Source: CAJXZP01 sp049606935 (GTDB taxonomy: Bacteria; Bacteroidota; Bacteroidia; Flavobacteriales_G; Salibacteraceae). From it: a stretch of 29,893 nt of DNA. Shown here in pieces: positions 1-7,485 of the stretch; position 1 is the stretch's first letter, and each line of letters begins with the position of its first letter. The position numbers and the translations under genes are program-made. The stretch spans positions 1 through 29,893 of the forward strand of contig JBMYWA010000021.1 of assembly GCA_049606935.1 (NCBI GenBank). The letters run 5' to 3'. A model generated the notes under the pieces. That model made no database searches and was not told where the DNA came from. It worked only from the letters and a program-made list of their open reading frames with translations.

Positions 1-2
1 AA

Positions 3-1457
3 ACGGCCATTTATGGCTTACCTAGTATTTTGGGTCGTTTTCTTAATTACTTATTATTTCCACTTTATACCGCACAATTTATACCAGCCGAATATGGGGT
101 GGTAAATGAAGTCTATGCCTATGTAGCCTTTATTGCGGTTATTTTGCCTTGGGGAATGGAAACCGCATTTTTTAGATTTTCCAATAAAAAGGATTACACT
201 CCAAACGAAGTTTTTAGAACCTCTTTGTTCTTTGTATTTCTTTCCTCCATAATTTTCATGATGGCCATCACCTTCCTTACCGATGGTTTTGCCAACGCAA
301 TGGGCTACGCTAATAATCCGGAGTACATTATTTGGATGGGTCTGACTATTGGGTTTGATGCTTTAGCAGTTATTCCGTTGGCTCAATTAAGAAACGAAGA
401 AAAGGCTTTGAAATTTGCTTTGGTTAATTTCATGAGTATTGGCACCAATATAGTTTTAAATCTTTTTTTTATATGGTACTGTATGGATGTCTTTCGAGAT
501 GGAGGAAATGCGATTACCGACTTTGCTTTTAACCCAGAGTTTGGGGTAGGCTACATTTTTTTAGCTAACATGATTCAGGCTTTGGTGAAGTTTTTATTGG
601 TTTCTCCAGCATACCAAAAATTATCTTTCCGTATTAATGGAAGTTTATTGAAAGAGTTGTTGATATATTCCTCCCCCTTAGTTCTTGCCGGTTTTGCGGG
701 TATTATTAACGAAACTTTAGATCGAACTTTGATACGAAGAATTTTAGAACCTACTATAGGAGAATCTGCGGCACTAACCAAGGTGGGTATTTATGGGGCA
801 GTTTACAAATTAGCCATCTTAATAACACTTTTCACTCAGGCATTTAGGTATGCGGCCGAGCCGTTTTTCTTTTCACAAGACAAAGAAGGGAATTCTAGAA
901 AGGTATATGCGGATGTGCTCAAATGGTACACCGTAATCGTTACCGTTTTGTTCTTGTTTGTAATGCTTTACATTGATGTGTTTAAACAATTAATCAGAAA
1001 CGAAGCGTATTGGGAAGGTTTAACCATTGTACCTATTTTGCTATTTGCCAATATATTCTTGGGTTGGATTTATAATTTATCGGTGTGGTATAAGCTGACC
1101 CATAAAACCATTTATGGAGCTATTTTAGCCGTTATTGGAGCGGTAATTACGGTAAGTCTGAATTTGTATTTAATCCCAAAAATGGGATATGCAGGTGCAG
1201 CTTGGACCACCTTTGCATCGTATGGAGTAATGGCCGTAATTAGTTATTTATTGGGTCAACGATTCTTTAAAATACCATACGAGCTACCAAAAATTATTGG
1301 CTATTGCATAGTTTCGGTATTGTTGTGGTACGGAAGCACCTTGGTAGATTGGAACTCTGATTTAACCAAGTACACCGGTAACACTGCTTTGATGCTATTT
1401 TTCTTTGTGTTTATCTTTTTAGGAGAGCGTAAAGATTTGAATCGTTTTATTAAGTAG
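3..1457 (+). CDS. Polysaccharide flippase (MATE/Wzx-like), 5'-partial
   Basis: This is the 3' part of an integral membrane oligosaccharide or lipid-linked sugar flippase of the MOP superfamily, which would move glycans across the inner membrane. The frame is open to the left edge: the codons before position 30 read TAIYGLPSILGRF, a typical flippase first helix, so the gene starts outside the window and the TTG at 30 is not the start. About 480 residues form many hydrophobic segments. Typical elements are EYGVVNEVYAYVAF in helix 2 and the late GYAGAAWTTFASYGVMAV segment. It ends in TAG at 1455-1457 and converges on a minus-strand gene. The 144-base gap after it shows no convincing terminator. 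The family call is firm; the substrate is unknown. Confidence 0.85.
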   Translation, partial: TAIYGLPSILGRFLNYLLFPLYTAQFIPAEYGVVNEVYAYVAFIAVILPWGMETAFFRFSNKKDYTPNEVFRTSLFFVFLSSIIFMMAITFLTDGFANAMGYANNPEYIIWMGLTIGFDALAVIPLAQLRNEEKALKFALVNFMSIGTNIVLNLFFIWYCMDVFRDGGNAITDFAFNPEFGVGYIFLANMIQALVKFLLVSPAYQKLSFRINGSLLKELLIYSSPLVLAGFAGIINETLDRTLIRRILEPTIGESAALTKVGIYGAVYKLAILITLFTQAFRYAAEPFFFSQDKEGNSRKVYADVLKWYTVIVTVLFLFVMLYIDVFKQLIRNEAYWEGLTIVPILLFANIFLGWIYNLSVWYKLTHKTIYGAILAVIGAVITVSLNLYLIPKMGYAGAAWTTFASYGVMAVISYLLGQRFFKIPYELPKIIGYCIVSVLLWYGSTLVDWNSDLTKYTGNTALMLFFFVFIFLGERKDLNRFIK

Positions 1458-1601
1458 TAGTCCTTTTACGATTTCCCTCTAAATAAGTGAAAATACAGTT
1501 TGCCCTAGTAACATACCAGAACAAACCATTATTAATGTAACAATTATGTTAATGAATAATTTCAATGGCTTGTTTTTGTATTAGTTCGTTGTTTTAATTT
1601 A

Positions 1602-3182
1602 TTACTCCACCACAATATTACCCCAACTTTCATTTAAGCGGTAGTTGTACACCCCTGATTTTAGATGACTTACATTGATGGTATTTTCATTGGGGTAAAG
1701 AGTTTGGGTTAGGACTAACCTACCTAGCATATCGTTCAGTGTAAGTTCATACGCTAAGCCCGGCCGTTGAGCGGAGCCGAAATGCGGGCTGGTTGAAGTA
1801 TTTGGTGTAATGTCAAAATGAATAATTTCATTAGCTGGGTTTGGGTATATTTTTAGCTCTACAATACTACTTTCTATTTTTGGCACATTAGTTAATTCAC
1901 AGCCTGGAGTTAAACACCCAAAACTATCTACCTTAATAACCCATGTGTCTTGCGTACCCGTATCTTGAGGGTATGGGTATAAAAAACCTGCGGCTGCAAA
2001 ACCACCATCAGGAGTAGCAACAATTTCATACAATTGATGCTCGGAATATTGACTTAGTTTATTTTCTGGATGTTGGTAATTCCTACTCCATAATAAATCT
2101 CCTTGAGCTGAATACTTGGTAATTACACCCATAATTCTATACAAACCATCATAGTTAATGGTGTCAGGGTTAGGAATACGTTGTTGCCCACAAGCGACTA
2201 AACTACCATCGGGCAATTCGATTACACTATTGTATTTTGATCTGTATCCATCTGGCCCCAATCCGTAAATAGTTCTGGTCCAAAGCGTATCACCTATGGA
2301 ATTAACTTTCACAATCCATGGTAAATAATCCGCTTCATAAATGTATTGTTTTTTCCCTACCGCACCCACAAAGGCATAACCCCCATCTTGAGTAGGCGTA
2401 ACATCATAAATAGGCAAACTAAAAGTATCTTGCGGACCGTAGTGCTTATCCCACTCAATATTTCCAATACTATCGGTTTTTATTAACCACGGCCACTCAT
2501 GCGACCATGCTGGGCCAATTCCGGTTTGAATTTTCTTTTTTATTCCGCCTATTATGTAACCACCATCTGGAGTGCGCTTTAAGCAATGTCCCTGTTCATC
2601 GTGTAAACTATCGCTATATGTTTTACGCCATTTTTCATTGCCATTGATATCTATATTGGCTATTACAATATTAGTTGAGCCTCCTTGAGAAAAAGGAACA
2701 CTTTGAGTTACCCCAACGCAGACCAATTCTGATTCATGAGATTCTTCAACATCTAACACCGATATAAACAAGGATGGCTCTTCTGTTTTATTGAAAAAAA
2801 TAGTATCGCCCTGTAAATTGTATTTAACTACCCCAAATTGTCTTGGTTCATTTACACTAGGTATGGTAAAAATATCATATAAACTTCCATTTGAATGATA
2901 AATCATAGACCCTGAAAAATATTCGGAACTATCCGACTCTAATAATGTTCCTATAGCGGCATGGCCATTATTCAAATCCAAACTCGCAAATCGTTGGGTC
3001 ATTTTATCAAAACCATTGGGATTACTTCCAAGGTTTAAAAACAACTGATTATTATGACAAATTATGCTTCGTGTTCCGCCACCCCAATAATTGGTTAACG
3101 GGTAACGCATATTAAAGTAAGTGGATTGAGCGTGTGCCAATCCACTTACTATCATTAATACTATACAAAATAATTTTCTCAC
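1602..3182 (-). CDS. Secreted type IX secretion cargo with DGG beta repeats
   Basis: A 526-residue exported protein. A GTG start gives a clean Sec signal peptide (MRKLFCIVLMIVSGLAHA, cleavage before Q). The body carries recurring turns TPDGGYIIGG, TQDGGYAFVG, LPDGSLVACG and TPDGGFAAAG, about 60-80 residues apart, suggesting a beta-propeller. The last 85 or so residues are a type A sorting domain (IYPNPANEIIHFDI ... LNDMLGRLV ... LKSGVYNYRL), so it should leave the cell through the type IX system and be surface-attached or released. The GTG shares its last G with the stop of the upstream remnant, suggesting the two were once coupled. An in-frame dispersed repeat at 1757-1790 encodes SPHFGSAQRPG inside the sorting domain. 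Ligand or enzymatic function is not recognisable. Confidence 0.8.
   Translation of the reverse strand: MRKLFCIVLMIVSGLAHAQSTYFNMRYPLTNYWGGGTRSIICHNNQLFLNLGSNPNGFDKMTQRFASLDLNNGHAAIGTLLESDSSEYFSGSMIYHSNGSLYDIFTIPSVNEPRQFGVVKYNLQGDTIFFNKTEEPSLFISVLDVEESHESELVCVGVTQSVPFSQGGSTNIVIANIDINGNEKWRKTYSDSLHDEQGHCLKRTPDGGYIIGGIKKKIQTGIGPAWSHEWPWLIKTDSIGNIEWDKHYGPQDTFSLPIYDVTPTQDGGYAFVGAVGKKQYIYEADYLPWIVKVNSIGDTLWTRTIYGLGPDGYRSKYNSVIELPDGSLVACGQQRIPNPDTINYDGLYRIMGVITKYSAQGDLLWSRNYQHPENKLSQYSEHQLYEIVATPDGGFAAAGFLYPYPQDTGTQDTWVIKVDSFGCLTPGCELTNVPKIESSIVELKIYPNPANEIIHFDITPNTSTSPHFGSAQRPGLAYELTLNDMLGRLVLTQTLYPNENTINVSHLKSGVYNYRLNESWGNIVVE
1757..1790. repeat. Dispersed hairpin repeat inside a coding region
   Basis: Arms AGCCCG (1757-1762) and CGGGCT (1785-1790) flank the core TTGAGCGGAGCCGAAA (1767-1782). 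That core matches the core at 28219-28234 at 14 of 16 bases and is related to that at 29668-29683. This copy is read through in frame in the secreted protein at 1602-3182 and adds about 12 residues (SPHFGSAQRPGL) between two strands of the sorting domain. Confidence 0.65.
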
Positions 3183-3897
3183 TACTTAATAATTTCTAGT
3201 ACTTGATTTTGAATCATTTCCTTACCATCTGTTATTCGTATCACATACACTCCTGTAGTTAATTGTGAGGTATTTATTTGCGATACTCCTGCATCTATTC
3301 GGTTTTGAATTACCACACTTCCTGCACTATTCACTATTTCTACCGTTAATACTTCTTTGGTTTCGTATTCTCCCACATCCACCGTTACAAAATCATTGGC
3401 AGGATTAGGATAAATTTCTACCGGAATAAATTCATCTACCTCTCTTGGCTCAAAAATATTTCGCTGATTGGTTTTATTTGCCAGTGGTTGATAATCTACA
3501 TATTCGGGTAAATATAGCTCGTTTTGGGCAAATTTCAACCATCCCTTGGAGTAGACACCTAACGCTCCGTCTTCTTGCATACTATTTTGTTGCAAACTAG
3601 CTAAGGTTGCTTGAGGGAGTTGCATCACATTTTTCAATCCCCCAGTTAAATTACCATCATACAAAGAATAAAAACTTTGCACTTCGCTCACTTCCGTTTG
3701 TTGCGAAGTAGTTAAGTCAAAATTAGTCGCCATATCATTGAGTTTTCCACTAGCTTCGCTCGTTTTTCCCATTCCCCGTTGAAAAGCCACCCACAACAAA
3801 TCGGTCATAGGGGTATTCATTTCGGTCAATAAAGCGGGTATGCTATCTAAATCATTACTGGGTCCGCGTTTAAAGCAGAATCTAGAAAAGCTTTAAC
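3182..3897 (-). pseudogene. 5'-truncated, probably frameshifted type IX cargo remnant
   Basis: The 3' portion is open for 215 codons from a TTG at 3829 and ends with a recognisable type A sorting domain (PVEIYPNPANDFVTVDV ... GVYVIRITDG). It has no signal peptide, which a type IX cargo needs. The same frame stays open upstream to a stop at 3893-3895. The neighbouring frame at 3850-3897 reads VKAFLDSALNADP, which joins naturally to SNDLDSIPALLTEMNTPM if one base is added in the C-run at 3860-3862. I read this as the tail of a larger secreted protein that lost its 5' part, with a one-base deletion near the break. The hydrolase gene ends only 38 bases further on. Truncation is likely; the frameshift is an inference. 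Confidence 0.55.
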
Positions 3898-3935
3898 CTA
3901 ATGGTGGGTGTGTTGTTGAAGTATTCCTATCCCCA

Positions 3936-4769
3936 TTATTTATCTAATACGTCCATAGCCTGTTGAATCAAATCATCATTCCATAACATTTTGTAATGAC
4001 CTAGTTTCTCAAACGAGTACAAAGTGGAGTTTTTAACAGATCTATTGATCGCTACCGAATACGCGTGAGGAATGATTTTATCAAATTTGTCGTGCATTAA
4101 ATACAGATGGTTAAAATCTACTAAATCCAAACGACTTTCCACATTAACTAAATCCAGAGGCTCTTTTAAAATTTTATCGGCTCGTTGTTTTAGTTTGGTA
4201 TATGCCTTTTCGCCTAAACCAATAAAATTTTTGTAGTCAATAAATACATCTTCCATTCGGTTAGGACTGGTTAGAAATAGCAGATTGTTAATTTTTAGGT
4301 CCATTTCTGACAAGCCAAATGCCGTTACGGCCGAACCAAAAGAGTGGGAGATGATGTCAATTTTACGGTTTACGGGTAAGGATTTCATAAACACCTTAAA
4401 CGATTCTTTTGCATCGTATAAATGGGTTTTATTCGCATTGTAAAAAGCATGACCGGGTAAATTAAAACCAATTACATATTTGTTTTTTGCTAAAAGCGGA
4501 GCTACAAATTTATACATGCACCCAGCGTTAGAATCCCATCCATGTACCAGAACTACAATGTCGTTTTCGGGTTTACCAAAAGCATAACATTGAATGGCTT
4601 CATTTTTAAATGGGACTTCATACTTCTTGGCTTCTTCGTAAAAAGGAAGCTCTCGGTCTCTCACATCTTTTTTTCGCACTTTCATAAACATTTCAAAAGC
4701 CGATTTAGAAGCCAATCGTGGGCTTATAGCTGAAAGTGTTTTGAAATATGGTTTTATTAATTGCATCAT
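3936..4769 (-). CDS. Alpha/beta hydrolase, TetR-linked
   Basis: A 277-residue serine hydrolase without a signal peptide, probably cytoplasmic. Visible fold marks are the oxyanion HGWDS at 76-80, the nucleophile elbow SHSFGS with Ser143 (Ser replaces the first Gly of GxSxG), an acid in HDKFDKIIP (Asp230 likely) and His258 in KLGHYKM. The triad is therefore complete. Length fits small esterases, lipases and acyl-ester hydrolases; the substrate cannot be told. ATG codons occur at 4769 and 4766. The gene lies directly downstream of a tetR gene on the same strand, and a 16-bp copy of the tetR operator ends 5 bases before the ATG. It is thus probably derepressed by the ligand of that regulator, possibly a lipid or ester that the enzyme degrades. 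Confidence 0.8.
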   Translation of the reverse strand: MMQLIKPYFKTLSAISPRLASKSAFEMFMKVRKKDVRDRELPFYEEAKKYEVPFKNEAIQCYAFGKPENDIVVLVHGWDSNAGCMYKFVAPLLAKNKYVIGFNLPGHAFYNANKTHLYDAKESFKVFMKSLPVNRKIDIISHSFGSAVTAFGLSEMDLKINNLLFLTSPNRMEDVFIDYKNFIGLGEKAYTKLKQRADKILKEPLDLVNVESRLDLVDFNHLYLMHDKFDKIIPHAYSVAINRSVKNSTLYSFEKLGHYKMLWNDDLIQQAMDVLDK

Positions 4770-4774
4770 AGTAT

Positions 4775-4790
4775 TATACCAATCGGTATA
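4775..4790. promoter_or_regulatory. TetR operator copy 2 (hydrolase leader)
   Basis: Perfect palindrome TATACC-AATC-GGTATA between the tetR stop and the hydrolase start. It is identical over 16 bases to the copy upstream of tetR at 5427-5442. It sits immediately before the hydrolase ATG, so a bound repressor would block initiation or early elongation. Confidence 0.75.
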
Positions 4791-4808
4791 TTTTAATTCA
4801 AAAAAATA

Positions 4809-5405
4809 TTATTTTTTTAACTCTGTTTCTATTAAGTGGTTAATAGCCAGTGTTAAATCTTCCATGTAAGTTTTGTCTTGCAACATGGTAGCGGTAAAAA
4901 TTCCCCCTTCAATCATGCTGAAAATTCTGCGAGAATAAAGAGCAGCATCCAGTTCTGGTTTTAATTCGCCATGGGTTTTACCATGTTCAATAATAGCCGT
5001 CATGTTACCCTGAAGTTTATTGATCACCTTTTTTACTTTTTCCATCAAATCGGGGTTTTGATGATTGGCGTCAATTCCTACATTTAAAATAGGACACCCT
5101 CCAAATTGATAGGTAAACTTGTAATAATCCTTATAGAATGCCGAAATAGCAAATAATTTTCCCAAAGCAGTTTGATGGGCATTAATGGCCTTTTCAATAT
5201 TGTTGGCTACTACATTTACGTTGTATACAAAAGCTTTGATGGCTAGTTCATTTTTATCAGTAAAATTGCCATAAATGGCCCCTTTGGTTAATCCAGTGGC
5301 TTTTGTAATATCGGTTAAACTTGTACCTGAATACCCTTTTTTATTAAAAACAGGAGCAACCGTTCTAATAATATGTTCTGTTGTTATTTCGGCTTTTTTA
5401 CCCAC
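4809..5405 (-). CDS. TetR/AcrR-family transcriptional regulator
   Basis: A 198-residue one-component repressor. Residues 8-55 form the TetR DNA-binding domain (EHIIRTVAPVFNKKGYSGT, then SLTDITKATGLTKGAIYGNF, the canonical helix-turn-helix with the GAIYGNF turn). The rest is a helical ligand-binding domain with FGGCPILNVGIDA, similar to the TetR C-terminal type with a Cys-containing ligand pocket. The start is GTG at 5405; no ATG lies upstream in frame or near the N-terminus. Palindromic operators occur in front of this gene and in front of the downstream hydrolase, which supports autoregulation plus control of the hydrolase. The gap to the hydrolase is 39 bases. Confidence 0.88.
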   Translation of the reverse strand: MGKKAEITTEHIIRTVAPVFNKKGYSGTSLTDITKATGLTKGAIYGNFTDKNELAIKAFVYNVNVVANNIEKAINAHQTALGKLFAISAFYKDYYKFTYQFGGCPILNVGIDANHQNPDLMEKVKKVINKLQGNMTAIIEHGKTHGELKPELDAALYSRRIFSMIEGGIFTATMLQDKTYMEDLTLAINHLIETELKK

Positions 5406-5409
5406 AGGG

Positions 5410-5417
5410 CAAATGTA
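5410..5417 (-). promoter_or_regulatory. Bacteroidota -7 box of tetR
   Basis: The minus strand reads TACATTTG, an exact fit to TAnnTTTG. Its last base is 4 bases before the GTG start, so the transcript would begin at or very near the start codon. The operator at 5425-5444 lies 7 bases upstream, over the expected -33 region. Confidence 0.6.
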
Positions 5418-5424
5418 ATAAAAA

Positions 5425-5444
5425 AATATACCAATCGGTATATT
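5425..5444. promoter_or_regulatory. TetR operator copy 1 (tetR promoter)
   Basis: Perfect palindrome with 8-base arms AATATACC and GGTATATT around AATC. The central 16 bases recur exactly at 4775-4790. Its position just upstream of the tetR -7 box is the classic place for autorepression. Confidence 0.8.
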
Positions 5445-5593
5445 AATAAAAATATCAGAATTAAGAACAATTGAGTGTGGTAAAACTTACGGATGAATAG
5501 CAACAATATCAATAAATTTCGTTCTTTTGTTAGTTATAGAAATTATTACTAAAAAGGCTAAATCGGTATAAGAATTAGCCAATAAAAAAGAAT

Positions 5594-7006
5594 ATGGGTT
5601 GTACAAGTTGTAGTACTAGTTCTGATTCGGGTAAGGTTTCTGGCGGTTGTAAATCAAGCGGTTCATGTTCTACTTCTGGATGTGATAAGCTGAATGTTTT
5701 TAGTTGGTTAACCGGAATGGAACCAGCCAGATATTTAAATTATGACCTTGTTGAGATAAAGTTCAAAAACACTCGTAAAGAGTTTTTTAGAAATAGCAAT
5801 AAATTGGATATCCATCCAGGAGAGCCAGTCATTTTAGAGGCTCCTTCGGGTTACGATATTGGTATAGTAAGTATGCTAGGAGAGCTAGTGAACCGTAGAA
5901 TGCGAATTAAAAAAATCGCTTCCGATTCAAAAGACATCCAACACATACTAAGAAAGCCAAACCAGGCGGAAATAGAAAAGTGGCAAGAAACACTTAAGCT
6001 AGAACGCCCCACAATGCTCAGAGCCAGAACAATTGCCACAGAACTGAAATTGAATATGAAAATTTCGGATGTGGAGTATCAAGCAGATGGTAGCAAAGCT
6101 ACTTTCTACTATACCGCTGATGAAAGAGTAGATTTTCGCGAATTAATTCGTCATTTAGCAGATCAATTTAAGGTGCGGGTAGATATGCGTCAAATTGGAT
6201 CGCGTCAGGAAGCCGGAAGACTAGGTGGAATTGGATCATGCGGACGTGAATTATGTTGTTCTACATGGTTAACTGATTTTAGATCAGTTTCTACTAATGC
6301 CGCTCGTTATCAGCAATTATCTATTAACCCGCAAAAATTAGCGGGTCAATGTGGTAAGCTAAAGTGTTGTTTAAATTTTGAGCTAGACAGTTATTTAGAT
6401 GCCATTAAAGACTTTCCTAAAAGCGATGTTAAGCTACATACCGCCAAGGGAAAAGCCTATTGTTTTAAATCTGATATTTTTAAAGGCCTAATGTGGTACA
6501 GTTACTTGGGTGAAAACACCAAAGTAGTTGTGCTTCCTATATCCAGGGTTCACGAGATTATGGAAATGAATAAGCGCGATGAAAAACCAGAAGAACTGGA
6601 ATCGTACGCTGCATTTACAGAGGAAGTGGAAGTAGAGCCAGAATTTGGAAACGTTGTGGGTCAAGATAGTTTGACACGTTTTGATTCTAAGAATAAAGGT
6701 AAAGGTCGTTCAAAAAATAGTAGAAGAAAAAAGCCTCAAAACCGCAAAGACGGAGCACAGGCCAAAAAGACGGGACAAAAACAAGAGGGTCGTTCTAATA
6801 ATAAGAAACGTTCAAATAACCGTTCCAATAAACCGGCTAATAAAGGAAAAGAAGGTCAGCCAAATAAAGCGAAACAAAAGCCAAATTCTAACAAGGCTGG
6901 TGATAATAAGCCAAAGGCCGAAGGAGAAGCTAAAAAGCCAAGACCAAACCGAAACAACCGTAATAAGAACAGAAAGCCAAAACCAAAAGGCGATAGCAAA
7001 GAATGA
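5594..7006 (+). CDS. ricT: PSP1-domain protein, RicT/YaaT-like
   Basis: A 470-residue cytoplasmic protein of the PSP1 (RicT/YaaT) family. In Bacillus RicT works with RicA and RicF in an Fe-S-bearing complex that affects RNA processing; the role in Bacteroidota is less clear. The N-terminus is Cys-rich (Cys3, 6, 19, 24, 30 among Ser/Gly). The conserved core runs from about residue 40 to 330 and contains GSCGRELCCSTWL and GKLKCCLNFEL, the family's paired cysteines. The last 100 or so residues are a low-complexity K/N/R/Q/P tail, likely disordered and possibly nucleic-acid binding. The stop overlaps the gldH start by 4 bases (ATGA), so the two are translationally coupled. A tetR half-operator lies 24 bases before the ATG. 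Confidence 0.85.
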   Translation: MGCTSCSTSSDSGKVSGGCKSSGSCSTSGCDKLNVFSWLTGMEPARYLNYDLVEIKFKNTRKEFFRNSNKLDIHPGEPVILEAPSGYDIGIVSMLGELVNRRMRIKKIASDSKDIQHILRKPNQAEIEKWQETLKLERPTMLRARTIATELKLNMKISDVEYQADGSKATFYYTADERVDFRELIRHLADQFKVRVDMRQIGSRQEAGRLGGIGSCGRELCCSTWLTDFRSVSTNAARYQQLSINPQKLAGQCGKLKCCLNFELDSYLDAIKDFPKSDVKLHTAKGKAYCFKSDIFKGLMWYSYLGENTKVVVLPISRVHEIMEMNKRDEKPEELESYAAFTEEVEVEPEFGNVVGQDSLTRFDSKNKGKGRSKNSRRKKPQNRKDGAQAKKTGQKQEGRSNNKKRSNNRSNKPANKGKEGQPNKAKQKPNSNKAGDNKPKAEGEAKKPRPNRNNRNKNRKPKPKGDSKE

Positions 7007-7476
7007 GAAATCTAATTATCATATTAGTTTTTACATTTAGCCTCAGTATTTTTAGTTCGTGTGGGTTGGATGTGGTTTATGAGCAAATGGAAGAAATTGA
7101 TCCGTTGGGTTGGGACTATAAAGACCCGGTTACTTTCAATTTTACAGCTCCAGATACTACCAACAAATACAATTTGATTTTTGATATCCGAATCACTCCA
7201 GATTACGGGTATCAGAATTTATGGTTATTTATTGAAACCACGGAGCCAGATGGTTTTGTTCATGTAGACTCTGTCAATTGTCCGATGTCTTTTCCGGATG
7301 GAAAATGGATTGGTTCGGGTACTGGAAATATTATTGATACTCCAGTATTGATTCATCGCAGTTTTAAGTTTACAAAAATGGGTGATTACCAGTTTAAAGT
7401 GAAACACGGTATGCGTAACGATGCCTTACCAAACGTTCAAAACTTGGGGGTTATTTTAAAACGGTTAAACGATTAA
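7003..7476 (+). CDS. gldH: Gliding motility lipoprotein GldH
   Basis: A 157-residue lipoprotein. The signal sequence runs to a lipobox at FSSC with Cys20 as the lipidated residue. The mature part has the GldH look: DVVYEQMEEI near the lipid anchor, VTFNFTAPDTTNKYNLIFDIR, a central YGYQNLWLFIETTEPDG, and a terminal FKVKHGMR strand. In flavobacteria GldH is required for gliding and type IX secretion. Its position between ricT and a class A PBP matches the arrangement I expect in this group. The presence of type IX cargo at 1.6-3.8 kb agrees with a working system. Overlaps ricT by 4 bases and precedes the PBP gene by 9 bases. Confidence 0.85.
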   Translation: MRNLIIILVFTFSLSIFSSCGLDVVYEQMEEIDPLGWDYKDPVTFNFTAPDTTNKYNLIFDIRITPDYGYQNLWLFIETTEPDGFVHVDSVNCPMSFPDGKWIGSGTGNIIDTPVLIHRSFKFTKMGDYQFKVKHGMRNDALPNVQNLGVILKRLND

Positions 7477-7485
7477 TTTTACGAG

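Noticed and set aside
1530..1560. Inverted AT-rich motif in the gap after the flippase
   Set aside because: Arms are short and imperfect with no T-run; nothing distinguishes it from AT-rich background.
4773..4778. TATAAT-like box before the hydrolase
   Set aside because: It is part of the operator palindrome and Bacteroidota do not use the E. coli -10 consensus; it cannot be separated from the operator.
6681..7040. 119-codon open frame overlapping ricT
   Set aside because: It is the second frame of the repetitive K/N/R-coding tail of ricT; composition follows the repeat and it overlaps gldH as well.
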